A stretch of 29,903 nucleotides of DNA from an uncultured Lachnospiraceae bacterium (GCA_934437985.1 CAKSBI010000029.1:1-29903); one strand, 5' to 3'. Counted from the first letter of the stretch, positions 8,843 to 16,801 are shown. Numbers and translations: made by a program. Notes: generated by a model from the sequence alone, not told the origin.

Positions 8843-8883
8843 ATACAGGAGGCCTGACATCCAGGTCTTCCTGTATCTATTTT
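8843..8883 (+). terminator. Probable rho-independent terminator after the PTS gene
   Basis: ATACAGGA (8843-8850) pairs with TCCTGTAT (8869-8876) and the stem continues inward with one bulge to CCTG/CAGG. CTATTTT follows. It lies between the PTS stop and the chorismate mutase start only 20 nt further on, so it might also act as an attenuator for that gene. Confidence 0.5.
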
Positions 8884-8903
8884 ACACAGGGGGACAGGAC
8901 GTT

Positions 8904-9584
8904 ATGACACTAGATGACGTACGTATACATATTGATTCCGTTGACCGCGAGCTTCGCAGGCTTATAGAAAAGAGAATGGATCTTGCACATAACGTTGCTG
9001 ACGCAAAGCTTGTCACAGGTGATAAGATCTACAAACCGGACAGGGAGAAGATTGTCATATCAAGACTTACAGACAATACCCGCCCTGATATTATCAGACA
9101 ATATACGGCACTGATCAAAAAGATTATGCTTGTAAGCCGTGAATACCAGTACAGCCTTACACTTAATCACCTCACAAAAAAGCCTGTAAGTTATACAGAT
9201 ACTTCAGAGGTCATCAAAGCTATTGATGTAAATGGACGTGACAGCTTAGAAGATATTTTTTTTGAGTGTATTACATCTCCTGCCTATATCAGCTCATTTA
9301 TAAAAAACGATGATACATTCACTCTTTCATTGTCATCAGAGCTTATAGGCAATAATACAGCCAGACATATGCTGTTATGCATCAACACTCCCGAATACAC
9401 ATCCTGTATCCCACAGATACTTAATATAATTGCCGATTTTGACATACCGGTAACATGGATGAATACAGGCAAAAGAATGTGCTGCATTGAGCTTGGCGCA
9501 TCTATCACCAACATCCAGGTTATGGTTATGCTGTTCATGCTCACTGCTGAGCATGAATATCTGAAAGTAATCGGTTCTTATTAG
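8904..9584 (+). CDS. AroQ-type chorismate mutase with a C-terminal ACT-like region
   Basis: The N-terminal part (about 1-88) is an AroQ chorismate mutase, which converts chorismate to prephenate for Phe and Tyr synthesis. It shows IDSVDRELRRLIEKR with R24, the VADAKL lysine K35 and YKPDREK with R47 and E48, matching the catalytic set of the E. coli P-protein domain. Residues 90-150 are unassigned. The last 70 residues (HMLLCINTPEY... to LKVIGSY) resemble the ACT regulatory domain of P-proteins, which ends in LKVLGSY. The prephenate dehydratase domain normally found between the two is absent. The start at 8904 is supported by AGGGGG (8888-8893). An upstream ATG at 8730 lies inside the PTS gene and is unlikely. 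The ACT assignment is tentative. Confidence 0.82.
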   Translation: MTLDDVRIHIDSVDRELRRLIEKRMDLAHNVADAKLVTGDKIYKPDREKIVISRLTDNTRPDIIRQYTALIKKIMLVSREYQYSLTLNHLTKKPVSYTDTSEVIKAIDVNGRDSLEDIFFECITSPAYISSFIKNDDTFTLSLSSELIGNNTARHMLLCINTPEYTSCIPQILNIIADFDIPVTWMNTGKRMCCIELGASITNIQVMVMLFMLTAEHEYLKVIGSY

Positions 9585-9648
9585 ATATTCTGTATACTAT
9601 ATTTTATTTGGATTACATTACGTAATTATTAAAAGGAGGCAGACGATT

Positions 9649-10806
9649 ATGAAACGTGTTTTTTTAATTGTGCTCGACAGTGTCGGCATTGGTGAGATGC
9701 CTGATGCCGCAGAATATGGTGATGAAGGCAGTAATACACTTAAGACGGCTTCCACAAGTCCAAGATTTAACGGAATGCCTAATATGCGTAAGCTTGGCTG
9801 CTTTAATATCGACTCTGTAGACATCGGCGAACCATGCAGTAATCCCATTGGTTCATACGCAAGACTGGGCGAAGCTTCAAAAGGCAAGGATACCACTATC
9901 GGTCATTGGGAGATTGCCGGTATCATTTCTCCTTCACCGCTTCCAACTTACCCTGATGGATTTCCTGACGAAATAATTAATGCCATAAAGAAAGCAACCG
10001 GCCGTGATATATTATGCAATAAGCCTTATTCAGGAACCGAGGTTATCAAAAAATATGGCAGGGAACACATGGAAACCGGAAGTCTTATCGTATACACTTC
10101 CGCAGATTCAGTTCTTCAGATTGCTGCACACGAAGACATCATACCGGTTGAACAATTATATGAATACTGTCAGGCTGCAAGAGATATACTTACGGGCAGA
10201 CATGGTGTAGGAAGGGTCATTGCCCGTCCATTCACCGGTGAACCGGGTAACTTCACACGTACAAGCCGGAGACATGACTTCTCCCTTACCCCTCCGGGTA
10301 CTACAATGCTGGATGTACTTAGCTCCGACGGATTTGATGTATTATCAGTCGGTAAGATTATTGACATATTTGCCGGACGAGGAATCACGGATTTCGTAAG
10401 GACATCAGGCAATGAAGATGGTATCAATAAAACTATTGAATATATGAAACGTGACTTTAACGGCCTGTGCTTCACCAATCTTGTTGACTACGACATGCTT
10501 TACGGTCACAGGAATGATGTTGATGGATATGCTGCCGCCCTGTCATACTTTGATGACAGACTGCCTGAACTCATATCACTAATGAGGGATGATGATATAT
10601 TAATGATTACAGCTGACCACGGCTGCGACCCCGGAACGCCTTCTACTGACCATTCAAGAGAATATATTCCTCTTGTAATGTACGGAAAAAATATCACCCC
10701 GGGCATCAATTATCATACGCGCAGCTGCTTCTCAGATATTGCTGCAACAATTTTGGAATACTTTGGCGTTAATGGTGATATTAAAGGAACTTCCATATTA
10801 AGCTGA
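9649..10806 (+). CDS. deoB: Phosphopentomutase
   Basis: DeoB interconverts ribose- or deoxyribose-1-phosphate and the 5-phosphates, linking nucleoside salvage to the pentose phosphate pathway in the cytoplasm. The 385-aa length is typical. Metal ligands of the alkaline-phosphatase fold are visible: D10 in VLDSVGIG, D282 and H287 in YDMLYGHRND, D323 and H324 in TADHGCDPG, and H335 in STDHSRE. The phosphorylated threonine lies in DTTIGHWE (T82/T83). HGVGRVIARPFTGEPGNF and GKIIDIFAGRGI are family signatures. AGGAGG (9634-9639) lies 9 nt before the ATG. No nucleoside phosphorylase gene is adjacent, and a perfect palindrome ATTACGTAAT sits at 9617-9626 upstream. Confidence 0.97.
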   Translation: MKRVFLIVLDSVGIGEMPDAAEYGDEGSNTLKTASTSPRFNGMPNMRKLGCFNIDSVDIGEPCSNPIGSYARLGEASKGKDTTIGHWEIAGIISPSPLPTYPDGFPDEIINAIKKATGRDILCNKPYSGTEVIKKYGREHMETGSLIVYTSADSVLQIAAHEDIIPVEQLYEYCQAARDILTGRHGVGRVIARPFTGEPGNFTRTSRRHDFSLTPPGTTMLDVLSSDGFDVLSVGKIIDIFAGRGITDFVRTSGNEDGINKTIEYMKRDFNGLCFTNLVDYDMLYGHRNDVDGYAAALSYFDDRLPELISLMRDDDILMITADHGCDPGTPSTDHSREYIPLVMYGKNITPGINYHTRSCFSDIAATILEYFGVNGDIKGTSILS

Positions 10807-10833
10807 TTTAATATATTCTATATTTTGATGTAT

Positions 10834-10893
10834 TGCATTGTGTTATATTGCATTGCATTTTACTGCATTATGTTATATCATATTACATTATAT
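10834..10893. repeat. Degenerate 15-bp tandem repeat, four copies
   Basis: Units at 10834, 10849, 10864 and 10879 follow the pattern TGCATTRTGTTATAT with substitutions; the best pair is units 1 and 3. A weaker fifth unit may precede them. The array lies in the deoB-ispF gap and contains no gene. Confidence 0.6.
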
Positions 10894-10964
10894 TTTATAC
10901 TAAATATAATTGATTAGTTATTGTCTTTATTACAGACTTCAAATATTGAGATTGGAGGATAGAA

Positions 10965-11513
10965 ATGAGAATAGGACACGGATATGATGTTCACAGATTA
11001 GTTTCTGACAGACAGCTTATACTCGGCGGCGTTGACATTCCATACGAGTATGGTCTTCTCGGACATTCTGATGCGGATGTTATTGTACATGCAATTATGG
11101 ACGCCCTCTTAGGTGCGGCTGCCCTTGGAGATATCGGAAAACACTTTCCCGACACAGATCCTGCATACAAAGGGGCATCAAGCATAAAGCTTCTTAATGA
11201 AGTAGGTAATATGCTTGAGGATAACCTGTACGCAGTCAGCAATATAGATGCTACAATAATTGCACAAAAGCCAAAGCTTCTGCCACATATTATGGACATG
11301 CGTAAAAACATTGCAGATGCGCTTTCAATAGATGTATCTAAAGTAAATATAAAAGCAACAACCGAGGAACAGCTCGGATTTACAGGGAGAAAAGAGGGCA
11401 TATCAGCCCATGCAGTATGTCTGTTAGATGAACTGCTCTCTGAAACCTATACCGTTGCCGATTATGCCACCGCAGGCAGATGTCCAGGCTGTGGCGGCTG
11501 TCCAAGGTCTTAA
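10965..11513 (+). CDS. ispF: 2-C-methyl-D-erythritol 2,4-cyclodiphosphate synthase with Cys-rich tail
   Basis: IspF closes the cyclic diphosphate in the MEP route to isoprenoids. The metal site D8, H10 (GYDVHRL) and H42 is present at standard positions, as are GHSDADV, the HFPDTDP loop and [25 protein letters not shown]. The family is usually 155-160 aa; this one is 182 aa because of an extra tail of about 25 residues ending in CPGCGGCP with C173, C176 and C179. The tail resembles a small metal or redox motif and its role is unknown. GGAGG (10954-10958) lies 6 nt before the ATG. The gene stands alone: ispD and other MEP genes are not in the window. Confidence 0.95.
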   Translation: MRIGHGYDVHRLVSDRQLILGGVDIPYEYGLLGHSDADVIVHAIMDALLGAAALGDIGKHFPDTDPAYKGASSIKLLNEVGNMLEDNLYAVSNIDATIIAQKPKLLPHIMDMRKNIADALSIDVSKVNIKATTEEQLGFTGRKEGISAHAVCLLDELLSETYTVADYATAGRCPGCGGCPRS

Positions 11514-11576
11514 GACCGGCATTAATACACTACCCCCGGCTTTGTATATAATTAATGCCGGGGGTACAGTAGTCTT
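11506..11576 (+). other. Overlapping, mutually exclusive hairpins at the ispF 3' end
   Basis: GGTCTTAAGACC (11506-11517) is a perfect palindrome over the stop codon. CCGGCATTAAT (11516-11526) pairs with ATTAATGCCGG (11551-11561), and TACCCCCGGC (11531-11540) pairs with GCCGGGGGTA (11557-11566). These pairings compete for the same bases. The expected U-tract of a terminator is missing, so the function (termination, mRNA end protection) is open. Confidence 0.45.
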
Positions 11577-11659
11577 CAAGCATATTATGGCACATGTATC
11601 CCGCATTCTGCCACATATTTTATAATATTCTGCTACAATATACTGTTAATCAGTCAGCC

Positions 11660-11890
11660 CTAAAACTTGTCGACCTTATCAAAGTTGATCTGTGTGATCC
11701 TGCCTGATTCGTCCCCAAGGTATTCCTTCATATATACGGCATTCTCAAGAACAGCATACAACTTTTCGCCATCATTGGATGAGTACCTGACACCCTGAAC
11801 CTGCACGGGAATTCCGTACTTTTCAGCCATATCAATCTCGTTACTTATCCATTCGTATACAAATCTTTTCATTAGATTAATCGTAAACAT
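11660..11890 (-). CDS. Small uncharacterised protein (70-76 aa)
   Basis: I do not recognise the family. The sequence is charged, soluble and protein-like: KRFVYEWISNEIDMAEKYG, then PVQVQGVRYSSNDGEKLYAV and KEYLGDESGRITQINFDKV. No membrane segment, cysteine or known catalytic motif is visible. The ATG at 11890 has GGGAG at 11903-11907 at a spacing of 12 nt; an internal ATG at 11872 would give a protein starting MKRFVYEWI and is an alternative. It is transcribed alone on the minus strand, convergent with ispF, with a promoter more than 300 nt upstream. Confidence 0.6.
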   Translation of the reverse strand: MFTINLMKRFVYEWISNEIDMAEKYGIPVQVQGVRYSSNDGEKLYAVLENAVYMKEYLGDESGRITQINFDKVDKF

Positions 11891-11978
11891 TCCTATATGT
11901 AACTCCCTGTGGCAAGGTACATATTCGTGGTGTATGTTCCGCAGACAGCTACACTACCTTCTCCTTTCCGTAAAAATA

Positions 11979-12212
11979 TATGAGACAGCAAATGAACACC
12001 TTAATAAAACGTATGATTTCACAGCAAATAAATTAAAAACACCGGATAAAAATTATGAAATAAATCATATGATAATACAGTAACCAATCTGTATTAAAGT
12101 TTTCCAGAGACTGTAATAACAGTCTGTATGATACTCAACGATAAATACTTAGAATATATTAATATATTATTCTTAACGCCCCCTTTCTATGGGGCTCACT
12201 ATGTGTCTCACA
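11979..12212 (-). ncRNA. Candidate structured leader or small RNA upstream of the 70-aa gene
   Basis: A promoter (12219-12247) should start a minus-strand transcript near 12212, yet the next gene begins at 11890. The transcript's 5' end (TGTGAGACA) can pair over 9 bp with TGTCTCATA near 11979-11987, closing a domain of about 230 nt, and UAUUUUU follows, as at the end of an independent RNA. Inside are the stem-loops AGACTGT/ACAGTCT (12109-12125) and GCCCC/GGGGC (near 12178-12195). I recognise no known riboswitch class. The remainder of the 11891-12425 gap is AT-rich and holds two divergent promoters. Confidence 0.3.
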
Positions 12213-12218
12213 AAATAT

Positions 12219-12247
12219 ATTATACAATCACTGTACAATAAAATCAA
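12219..12247 (-). promoter_or_regulatory. SigA-type promoter for the minus-strand transcript before 11890
   Basis: On the minus strand TTGATT (12242-12247), a 17-nt spacer and TATAAT (12219-12224) form a near-consensus promoter. It fires away from mecA. Confidence 0.55.
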
Positions 12248-12346
12248 TTGTAAAATTATACAAAAATTCTGCGATTTTTTGTGCAATTAGTACAGTTTTT
12301 TTTGCAATTTATTATAAACCGGCGAGAAATTCCAGCAATACGCCTA

Positions 12347-12375
12347 TTGACTTATTACATTAAATAAACTATACT
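12347..12375 (+). promoter_or_regulatory. SigA-type promoter of mecA
   Basis: TTGACT (12347-12352), 17 nt and TATACT (12370-12375). A dyad AAACTA-N5-TAGTTT (12366-12382) overlaps the -10 box and could be an operator. Confidence 0.55.
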
Positions 12376-12425
12376 TTAGTTTACTATATTTTTATATCAT
12401 TTTAGATACAGTTGGGAGTGGGTCT

Positions 12426-13277
12426 ATGAAAATTGAAAAGATAAATGATAATCAGATTAGATGCACGCTAAGCCACCAGGATCTGGAAGAACGTGAGCTT
12501 AAGATCAGCGAACTTGCATATGGCACAGATAAGGCTAAGGAGCTATTTCGTGATATGATGCAACAGGCCTCTTATCAATTTGGCTTTGAAGCTGAAGATA
12601 TTCCTCTTATGATAGAGGCAATTCCGATCTCCAGGGAGACTCTTATCCTTGTGATTACCAAGGTGGAAGATCCTGACGAACTAGATACAAGATTTTCCAA
12701 GTTCTCTCCGGATCAGTCATCTTCAGATGATGATAATTATTACCAGGATGAAAATGATTCTGTTACAGACCAGTTATTCAGCACATTTGATCATATAACC
12801 GATCTTTTGAATACAAAGGGTTCTGATGTCAATGATATTGAAGATACTGACGATTATGGCGAAGATAATCCTGATGATGATTTGGTTATCTCCTCTGACG
12901 ATAATACGAAAGACTTTGTACCATTATCCAAAACCTTAGGATTTGGCCACAGCAAGCCTGAAGACAGTTCCGAGACCAACCCGGACATAATAAGAATTTT
13001 TTCATTTAATTCATTAGATGAAGCAACCCGTCTTGGTGTACACATTTCGGAATTATATAACGGCAGCAACACTATATATAAGAATTGCGGCAATTCCCGC
13101 TACTATCTTGTAATGCACAGATCAGAGCATACACCTGAGGACTTCAATAAGGTCTGCAACCTCGCCTCTGAATACGGTCACATAGAGCGTTCAACTTATG
13201 CTACTGAATCTCATTTTAAAGAGCATTTTGAAGCAATTGTCAGGAACAAAGCCCTGCAGGTGCTTGCAGGATTATAA
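12426..13277 (+). CDS. mecA: MecA-family adaptor protein for ClpC
   Basis: MecA proteins deliver substrates (ComK in Bacillus) to the ClpC/ClpP protease and help assemble the ClpC hexamer. The N-terminal substrate domain (1 to about 88) begins MKIEKINDNQIRCTLS and contains the LFRDMMQQASYQFGF segment. The C-terminal ClpC-binding domain (about 188-283) has IIRIFSFNSLDEA, NSRYYLVMH and YGHIERSTYATESHFKEH. The two are joined by a long linker (about 97-187) very rich in Asp, Glu and Ser, longer and more acidic than in short MecA proteins (total 283 aa against about 220 in Bacillus). GGGAG (12414-12418) lies 7 nt before the ATG. The gene appears monocistronic, ended by the terminator at 13316. Its local substrate is unknown. 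Confidence 0.88.
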   Translation: MKIEKINDNQIRCTLSHQDLEERELKISELAYGTDKAKELFRDMMQQASYQFGFEAEDIPLMIEAIPISRETLILVITKVEDPDELDTRFSKFSPDQSSSDDDNYYQDENDSVTDQLFSTFDHITDLLNTKGSDVNDIEDTDDYGEDNPDDDLVISSDDNTKDFVPLSKTLGFGHSKPEDSSETNPDIIRIFSFNSLDEATRLGVHISELYNGSNTIYKNCGNSRYYLVMHRSEHTPEDFNKVCNLASEYGHIERSTYATESHFKEHFEAIVRNKALQVLAGL

Positions 13278-13315
13278 CACCGTTTATTATTTTCATAATA
13301 AATCCTTTATCTATA

Positions 13316-13356
13316 CAAATAAGGCCGCAGTGTTCAACACTCTGCGACCTTATTTG
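13316..13356. terminator. Bidirectional terminator between mecA and the DUF1858 gene
   Basis: CAAATAAGG (13316-13324) pairs with CCTTATTTG (13348-13356). The stem continues with CGCA/TGCG and GTGTT/AACAC around a single-base loop. It lies in the convergent gap and can serve both strands. Confidence 0.75.
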
Positions 13357-13381
13357 TTATATTCTAATACATTCTTCAGAA

Positions 13382-13591
13382 TTACTGTGCTTTCTTTTCA
13401 AGATACTCGTTAATTGTATTAACTAACTTATCTGAATCAAGTCCGTGAACCATTGCTGCCTGCTCAAGACTCTCACCCTGGGCTGAAGGACAACCTATGC
13501 AATGCATTCCGGCCGCCATAAGAATCGGTGCAACAGTTGCATCAATTCTTAATATATCACCAATAATCATACTCTTATCAACCTTTGTCAT
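13382..13591 (-). CDS. DUF1858-type small CxxC protein
   Basis: The 69-aa protein matches the DUF1858 / prismane-associated redox disulfide family, related to the N-terminal region of ScdA/RIC-type proteins. The start [12 protein letters not shown], the [20 protein letters not shown] segment with C31 and C34, and the helix [13 protein letters not shown] are typical. A role in redox or iron-sulfur/nitrosative stress handling is inferred from the family only. AGGAGGTG directly precedes the ATG at good spacing. It has its own promoter at 13618-13646. Confidence 0.8.
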   Translation of the reverse strand: MTKVDKSMIIGDILRIDATVAPILMAAGMHCIGCPSAQGESLEQAAMVHGLDSDKLVNTINEYLEKKAQ

Positions 13592-13617
13592 ATTTTCACC
13601 TCCTATATTGTTGTACT

Positions 13618-13646
13618 AGTATAAATCATTGTAAATTTATCGTCAA
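13618..13646 (-). promoter_or_regulatory. Promoter of the DUF1858 gene, overlapping the MATE stop codon
   Basis: On the minus strand TTGACG (13641-13646), 17 nt, TATACT (13618-13623). The TGA inside the -35 box is the stop codon of the upstream MATE gene (13643-13645). Confidence 0.55.
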
Positions 13647-14998
13647 GACTGTTTCACTGTAAAATACTTCCTTATCGTCACAATAAATAACACTATTGCC
13701 ATTATCAACGCCAAATAATCAGTTACCGGTTGTGTAAGCACAAGCATATGTGGCGAATCAAACACCGTCCTGAACACAAATAATATAGGCAGATACACAA
13801 GCCCCTGGCGGCTTACCGAAAGAATAAGTGACGGAATAGCAGCTCCTGTCGCCTGTATTGCATTAACAAATACAAACAACAGACCAAGTACAGGACCTGA
13901 AATGATAAGTATTCTTGAAAACTCAAATCCATAAGTAAATGCATCGGGATTATCAAGAAATGCATTTACAAGACCGGCAGCCCCAAAATAACAGACCGCA
14001 GTCATGACAAGACTTATACATAATGCAAGAACACATGAAAACTTAAGCACATCCATATAACGCTTTCTGTTACCTGCACCGTAACAATATCCAAGCAGCG
14101 GCTGTATTCCTGTTCCTACCCCTATAAGAAGCATTGCCACTATCATATTAACCTTCATGGCAACACCCAGACCCGCAACCGCCATATCATTATATGTACT
14201 CATCATGTTATTAATTATAATATTAGAAGAACTCAGCAGGATACTGTTAAGCGAAGCCGGTACACCAATAGCAAACACACCCAGGACAATCTTCTTGCTG
14301 AGTGTAAAATCTGACAGCCTGATCGACAGCATAGTATTGGGAGACAGTAAATGCGACATATATACTATCATCGAAACAACATTACCAATTACCGTAGCGA
14401 TTGCCGCACCCACAACATTCCATCCAAATACAAGTATCATAAGCGGATCCAGAACGATATTAGTTATATTTCCCAATACCATGCCCGTCATTGCTTTCCT
14501 TGCATTACCGTCAGCACGGATAATATTACTGAAAGTATTACTGATTATAAGAAATGGTATTCCAAAAGCAAGTATCTGAAGATATTGCCTGGAATAATCT
14601 ATTGTATCCTTACTTGCTCCAACCAGCCTGCATACCGGATCAGCAAAAATCAGTATCATAATCATCGCAATTATACCGATTACAGCACCACTCCAGAAAC
14701 AAAATGATGAAGTATTCTTTGCAAACTTATTTTTTCCTTCTCCCAGCATTCTTGATATAAGTGATGTTCCACCTATACCAAACAGCATACCAACTGCCAT
14801 AAATATCAGAAATACCGGCGTTGCCAGTGATACTGCAGCAACCATATATGGATTCTTTGTCTGTCCGATAAAGAATGTATCTGCAAGATTATAGACAAGA
14901 ACCATGATCATACTTATAACAGATGGAATAATGTTACTTAGAACGGCTTTTGGCACAGGCGCATCCCTAAAAATTTCAGTTGACTTTGTATTACTCAT
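13643..14998 (-). CDS. MATE-family multidrug/sodium antiporter
   Basis: This 451-aa integral membrane protein is a MATE exporter of the NorM/DinF-like superfamily common in Clostridia. About twelve hydrophobic segments are visible in two homologous halves. Signature stretches are LVYNLADTFFIGQ and AVSLATPVFLI in the N-terminal half, IIRADGNARKAMTGMVLGN with DPLMILVFG, and GIQPLLGYCYGAGN in the second half. It presumably expels cationic compounds against a Na+ or H+ gradient; the substrate is unknown. I chose ATG 14998 because GGAAAGGAAA lies just upstream; an ATG at 15034 would add 12 residues (YFGEKKGKEII) that do not look like a MATE start. The downstream DUF1858 gene has its own promoter. 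Confidence 0.9.
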   Translation of the reverse strand: MSNTKSTEIFRDAPVPKAVLSNIIPSVISMIMVLVYNLADTFFIGQTKNPYMVAAVSLATPVFLIFMAVGMLFGIGGTSLISRMLGEGKNKFAKNTSSFCFWSGAVIGIIAMIMILIFADPVCRLVGASKDTIDYSRQYLQILAFGIPFLIISNTFSNIIRADGNARKAMTGMVLGNITNIVLDPLMILVFGWNVVGAAIATVIGNVVSMIVYMSHLLSPNTMLSIRLSDFTLSKKIVLGVFAIGVPASLNSILLSSSNIIINNMMSTYNDMAVAGLGVAMKVNMIVAMLLIGVGTGIQPLLGYCYGAGNRKRYMDVLKFSCVLALCISLVMTAVCYFGAAGLVNAFLDNPDAFTYGFEFSRILIISGPVLGLLFVFVNAIQATGAAIPSLILSVSRQGLVYLPILFVFRTVFDSPHMLVLTQPVTDYLALIMAIVLFIVTIRKYFTVKQS

Positions 14999-15034
14999 AA
15001 TAATTTCCTTTCCTTTTTTCTCCCCAAAGTACAT

Positions 15035-15063
15035 ATTATACTATTAATAAAATTAAAAAACAA
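15035..15063 (-). promoter_or_regulatory. Promoter of the MATE gene
   Basis: Minus strand TTGTTT (15058-15063), 17 nt, TATAAT (15035-15040). Start point near 15028, giving a leader of about 30 nt. Confidence 0.5.
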
Positions 15064-15068
15064 TACCC

Positions 15069-15097
15069 TTTACTTTTATCGAATAGTGTATTAAAAT
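15069..15097 (+). promoter_or_regulatory. Promoter of the ferredoxin gene
   Basis: TTTACT (15069-15074), 17 nt, TAAAAT (15092-15097), about 30 nt before the ATG. It is divergent from and close to the MATE promoter; the -35 boxes nearly touch. Confidence 0.4.
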
Positions 15098-15129
15098 AAT
15101 AACTATTATTAAATGAGGAGGATATAACA

Positions 15130-15297
15130 ATGGCTTTTACAATTAATGATTCATGCATCAGCTGTGGTACATGTGCAGGCGAGTGTCCTGTAGGTGCTAT
15201 TTCAGAAGGTGATGCACATTTCGAGATTGACGAGACAGCTTGCATCGATTGTGGTACATGTGCAGGTGCATGTCCTGTAGGCGCTATCGAGAATTAA
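15130..15297 (+). CDS. Clostridial 2[4Fe-4S] ferredoxin
   Basis: A 55-aa ferredoxin, small soluble electron carrier for pyruvate:ferredoxin oxidoreductase, hydrogenase or Rnf-type systems. It has two complete CxxCxxCxxxCP motifs: CISCGTCAGECPVGAI (9-24) and CIDCGTCAGACPVGAI (38-53). The halves are nearly identical, showing the ancient internal duplication clearly. AGGAGG (15116-15121) lies 8 nt before the ATG, and a strong terminator follows 25 nt after the stop. The gene is isolated, so its redox partner cannot be told here, though the ATP-driven activase pair at 2617-6818 would need such a donor. Confidence 0.97.
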   Translation: MAFTINDSCISCGTCAGECPVGAISEGDAHFEIDETACIDCGTCAGACPVGAIEN

Positions 15298-15321
15298 TCT
15301 TATTATTTTACTATTATACGT

Positions 15322-15363
15322 AAAATGGCAGTTAAGCTTCATGCCCAACTGCCATTTTATTTT
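15322..15363. terminator. Bidirectional terminator between ferredoxin and pgi
   Basis: AAAATGGCAGTT (15322-15333) and AACTGCCATTTT (15347-15358) form a perfect 12-bp stem with A- and T-rich flanks, a classical intrinsic terminator for both convergent genes. Confidence 0.85.
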
Positions 15364-15398
15364 CGCTAAAGTAGTAAGTTATTACAATTCAAGTAAGC

Positions 15399-16757
15399 TT
15401 ATTCATCAGGTAATCTTTTGAGCATCTCTTCCCTCTGCTTCTCATATCCCGGTTTTCCAAGCAAAGCAAACATATTTTTCTTATAGAATTCTACCCCGGG
15501 CTGATTAAATGGGTTAATTCCAAGCATGTACCCGCTCACACCGCACGCAAATTCAAAGAAATAGAACAGCTGGCCTAAGGTGTATTCAGTTCTGTCAGGC
15601 ACCTTAATATAAATGTTAGGTACTCCTCCGTCAGTATGCGCAAGGGTTGTCCCCCTCATCGCACATTTATTAACGTAATCCACAGACTTTCCTGCAAGAT
15701 AATTAAGTCCGTCAGGATCGTCCTCCTCTTCCTTTATTGTGATATCACAGCCCGGCACCTCCATTTCAAGCACTGTCTCAAACATAATTCTTGACCCATC
15801 CTGGATAAACTGTCCCATTGAATGAAGATCTGTTGTGAGATCAACGGCGGCAGGGAAAATCCCTTTACCATCTTTACCTTCACTCTCTCCATATAGCTGC
15901 TTCCACCACTCTGCAATATAATGAAATGAAGGCTCATAATTAGCAAGTATCTCTACAGACTTACCTTTATTATAAAATGCATTACGTATAACTGCATACT
16001 TAACTGCATCATTATCAGCAATCGGTGTGTTAAGACACTTTTCACGCATATCTGCTGCGCCCTTCATCAGCATACCTATATTGGCTCCGCTAACTGCAAT
16101 AGGCAGAAGACCTACTGCGGTCAATACCGAATATCTGCCTCCAATATTATCCGGCACAACAAAGCTTTCATATCCTTCTTCATCTGCCAGCTTCTTAAGT
16201 GCTCCCTTTCTTCTGTCGGTTGTAGCATATATTCTTTTCCTCGCCCCATCCATTCCGTATCTGCTTATAAGCTTCTGCTTAAATATACGAAAAGCAATAG
16301 CAGGCTCCGTTGTTGTTCCTGATTTACTTATCATATTAATCGAAAAATCCCTGTCACCTATTACCTCAAGCAGGTGTGCGATATAAGTTGAACTGATATT
16401 ATTGCCTGCATAATATATCTCCGGTGTTTTACGCACCTTCTCAGATACACTGTTATAAAATGAATGTCTTAAAAACTCTATCGCAGCACGCGCGCCAAGA
16501 TAGGAGCCTCCAATTCCAATAACTAAAAGAACCTCCGAATCGTTCTTAATCTTATCGGCTGCTTTAATGATTCTATCGAATTCTTCTCTGTCATAATCAG
16601 TCGGAAGATTAATCCACCCTATATAATCATTACCTTCCCCCGTTCCGGAAATAAGCTTATTATAAGCCGCTTTTGCAGCTTCATCATAAGACCTTATCTC
16701 CTCTTGTGTGATAAACCCCTGTGCCAAAGAATGATCAAAACATACAAATCTGTCCAT
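15399..16757 (-). CDS. pgi: Glucose-6-phosphate isomerase
   Basis: Interconverts glucose-6-phosphate and fructose-6-phosphate in glycolysis. The 452-aa length is typical of the short bacterial form. Visible are [15 protein letters not shown], the phosphate-binding [31 protein letters not shown], the catalytic glutamate in [15 protein letters not shown], the histidine in TTDLHSMGQ and the lysine near the end in [22 protein letters not shown] precedes the ATG. It lies 44 nt after a membrane-protein gene on the same strand, so it may be the last gene of the murG group or have its own promoter. Confidence 0.97.
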   Translation of the reverse strand: MDRFVCFDHSLAQGFITQEEIRSYDEAAKAAYNKLISGTGEGNDYIGWINLPTDYDREEFDRIIKAADKIKNDSEVLLVIGIGGSYLGARAAIEFLRHSFYNSVSEKVRKTPEIYYAGNNISSTYIAHLLEVIGDRDFSINMISKSGTTTEPAIAFRIFKQKLISRYGMDGARKRIYATTDRRKGALKKLADEEGYESFVVPDNIGGRYSVLTAVGLLPIAVSGANIGMLMKGAADMREKCLNTPIADNDAVKYAVIRNAFYNKGKSVEILANYEPSFHYIAEWWKQLYGESEGKDGKGIFPAAVDLTTDLHSMGQFIQDGSRIMFETVLEMEVPGCDITIKEEEDDPDGLNYLAGKSVDYVNKCAMRGTTLAHTDGGVPNIYIKVPDRTEYTLGQLFYFFEFACGVSGYMLGINPFNQPGVEFYKKNMFALLGKPGYEKQREEMLKRLPDE

Positions 16758-16801
16758 ATTACCACCCCTTCACTACGCTTTAGTTTTTATTATTAGTTAT
16801 A

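Noticed and set aside
15036..15245. Minus-strand open frame over the ferredoxin gene
   Set aside because: It is antisense to a gene with two complete ferredoxin cluster motifs and overlaps both divergent promoters.
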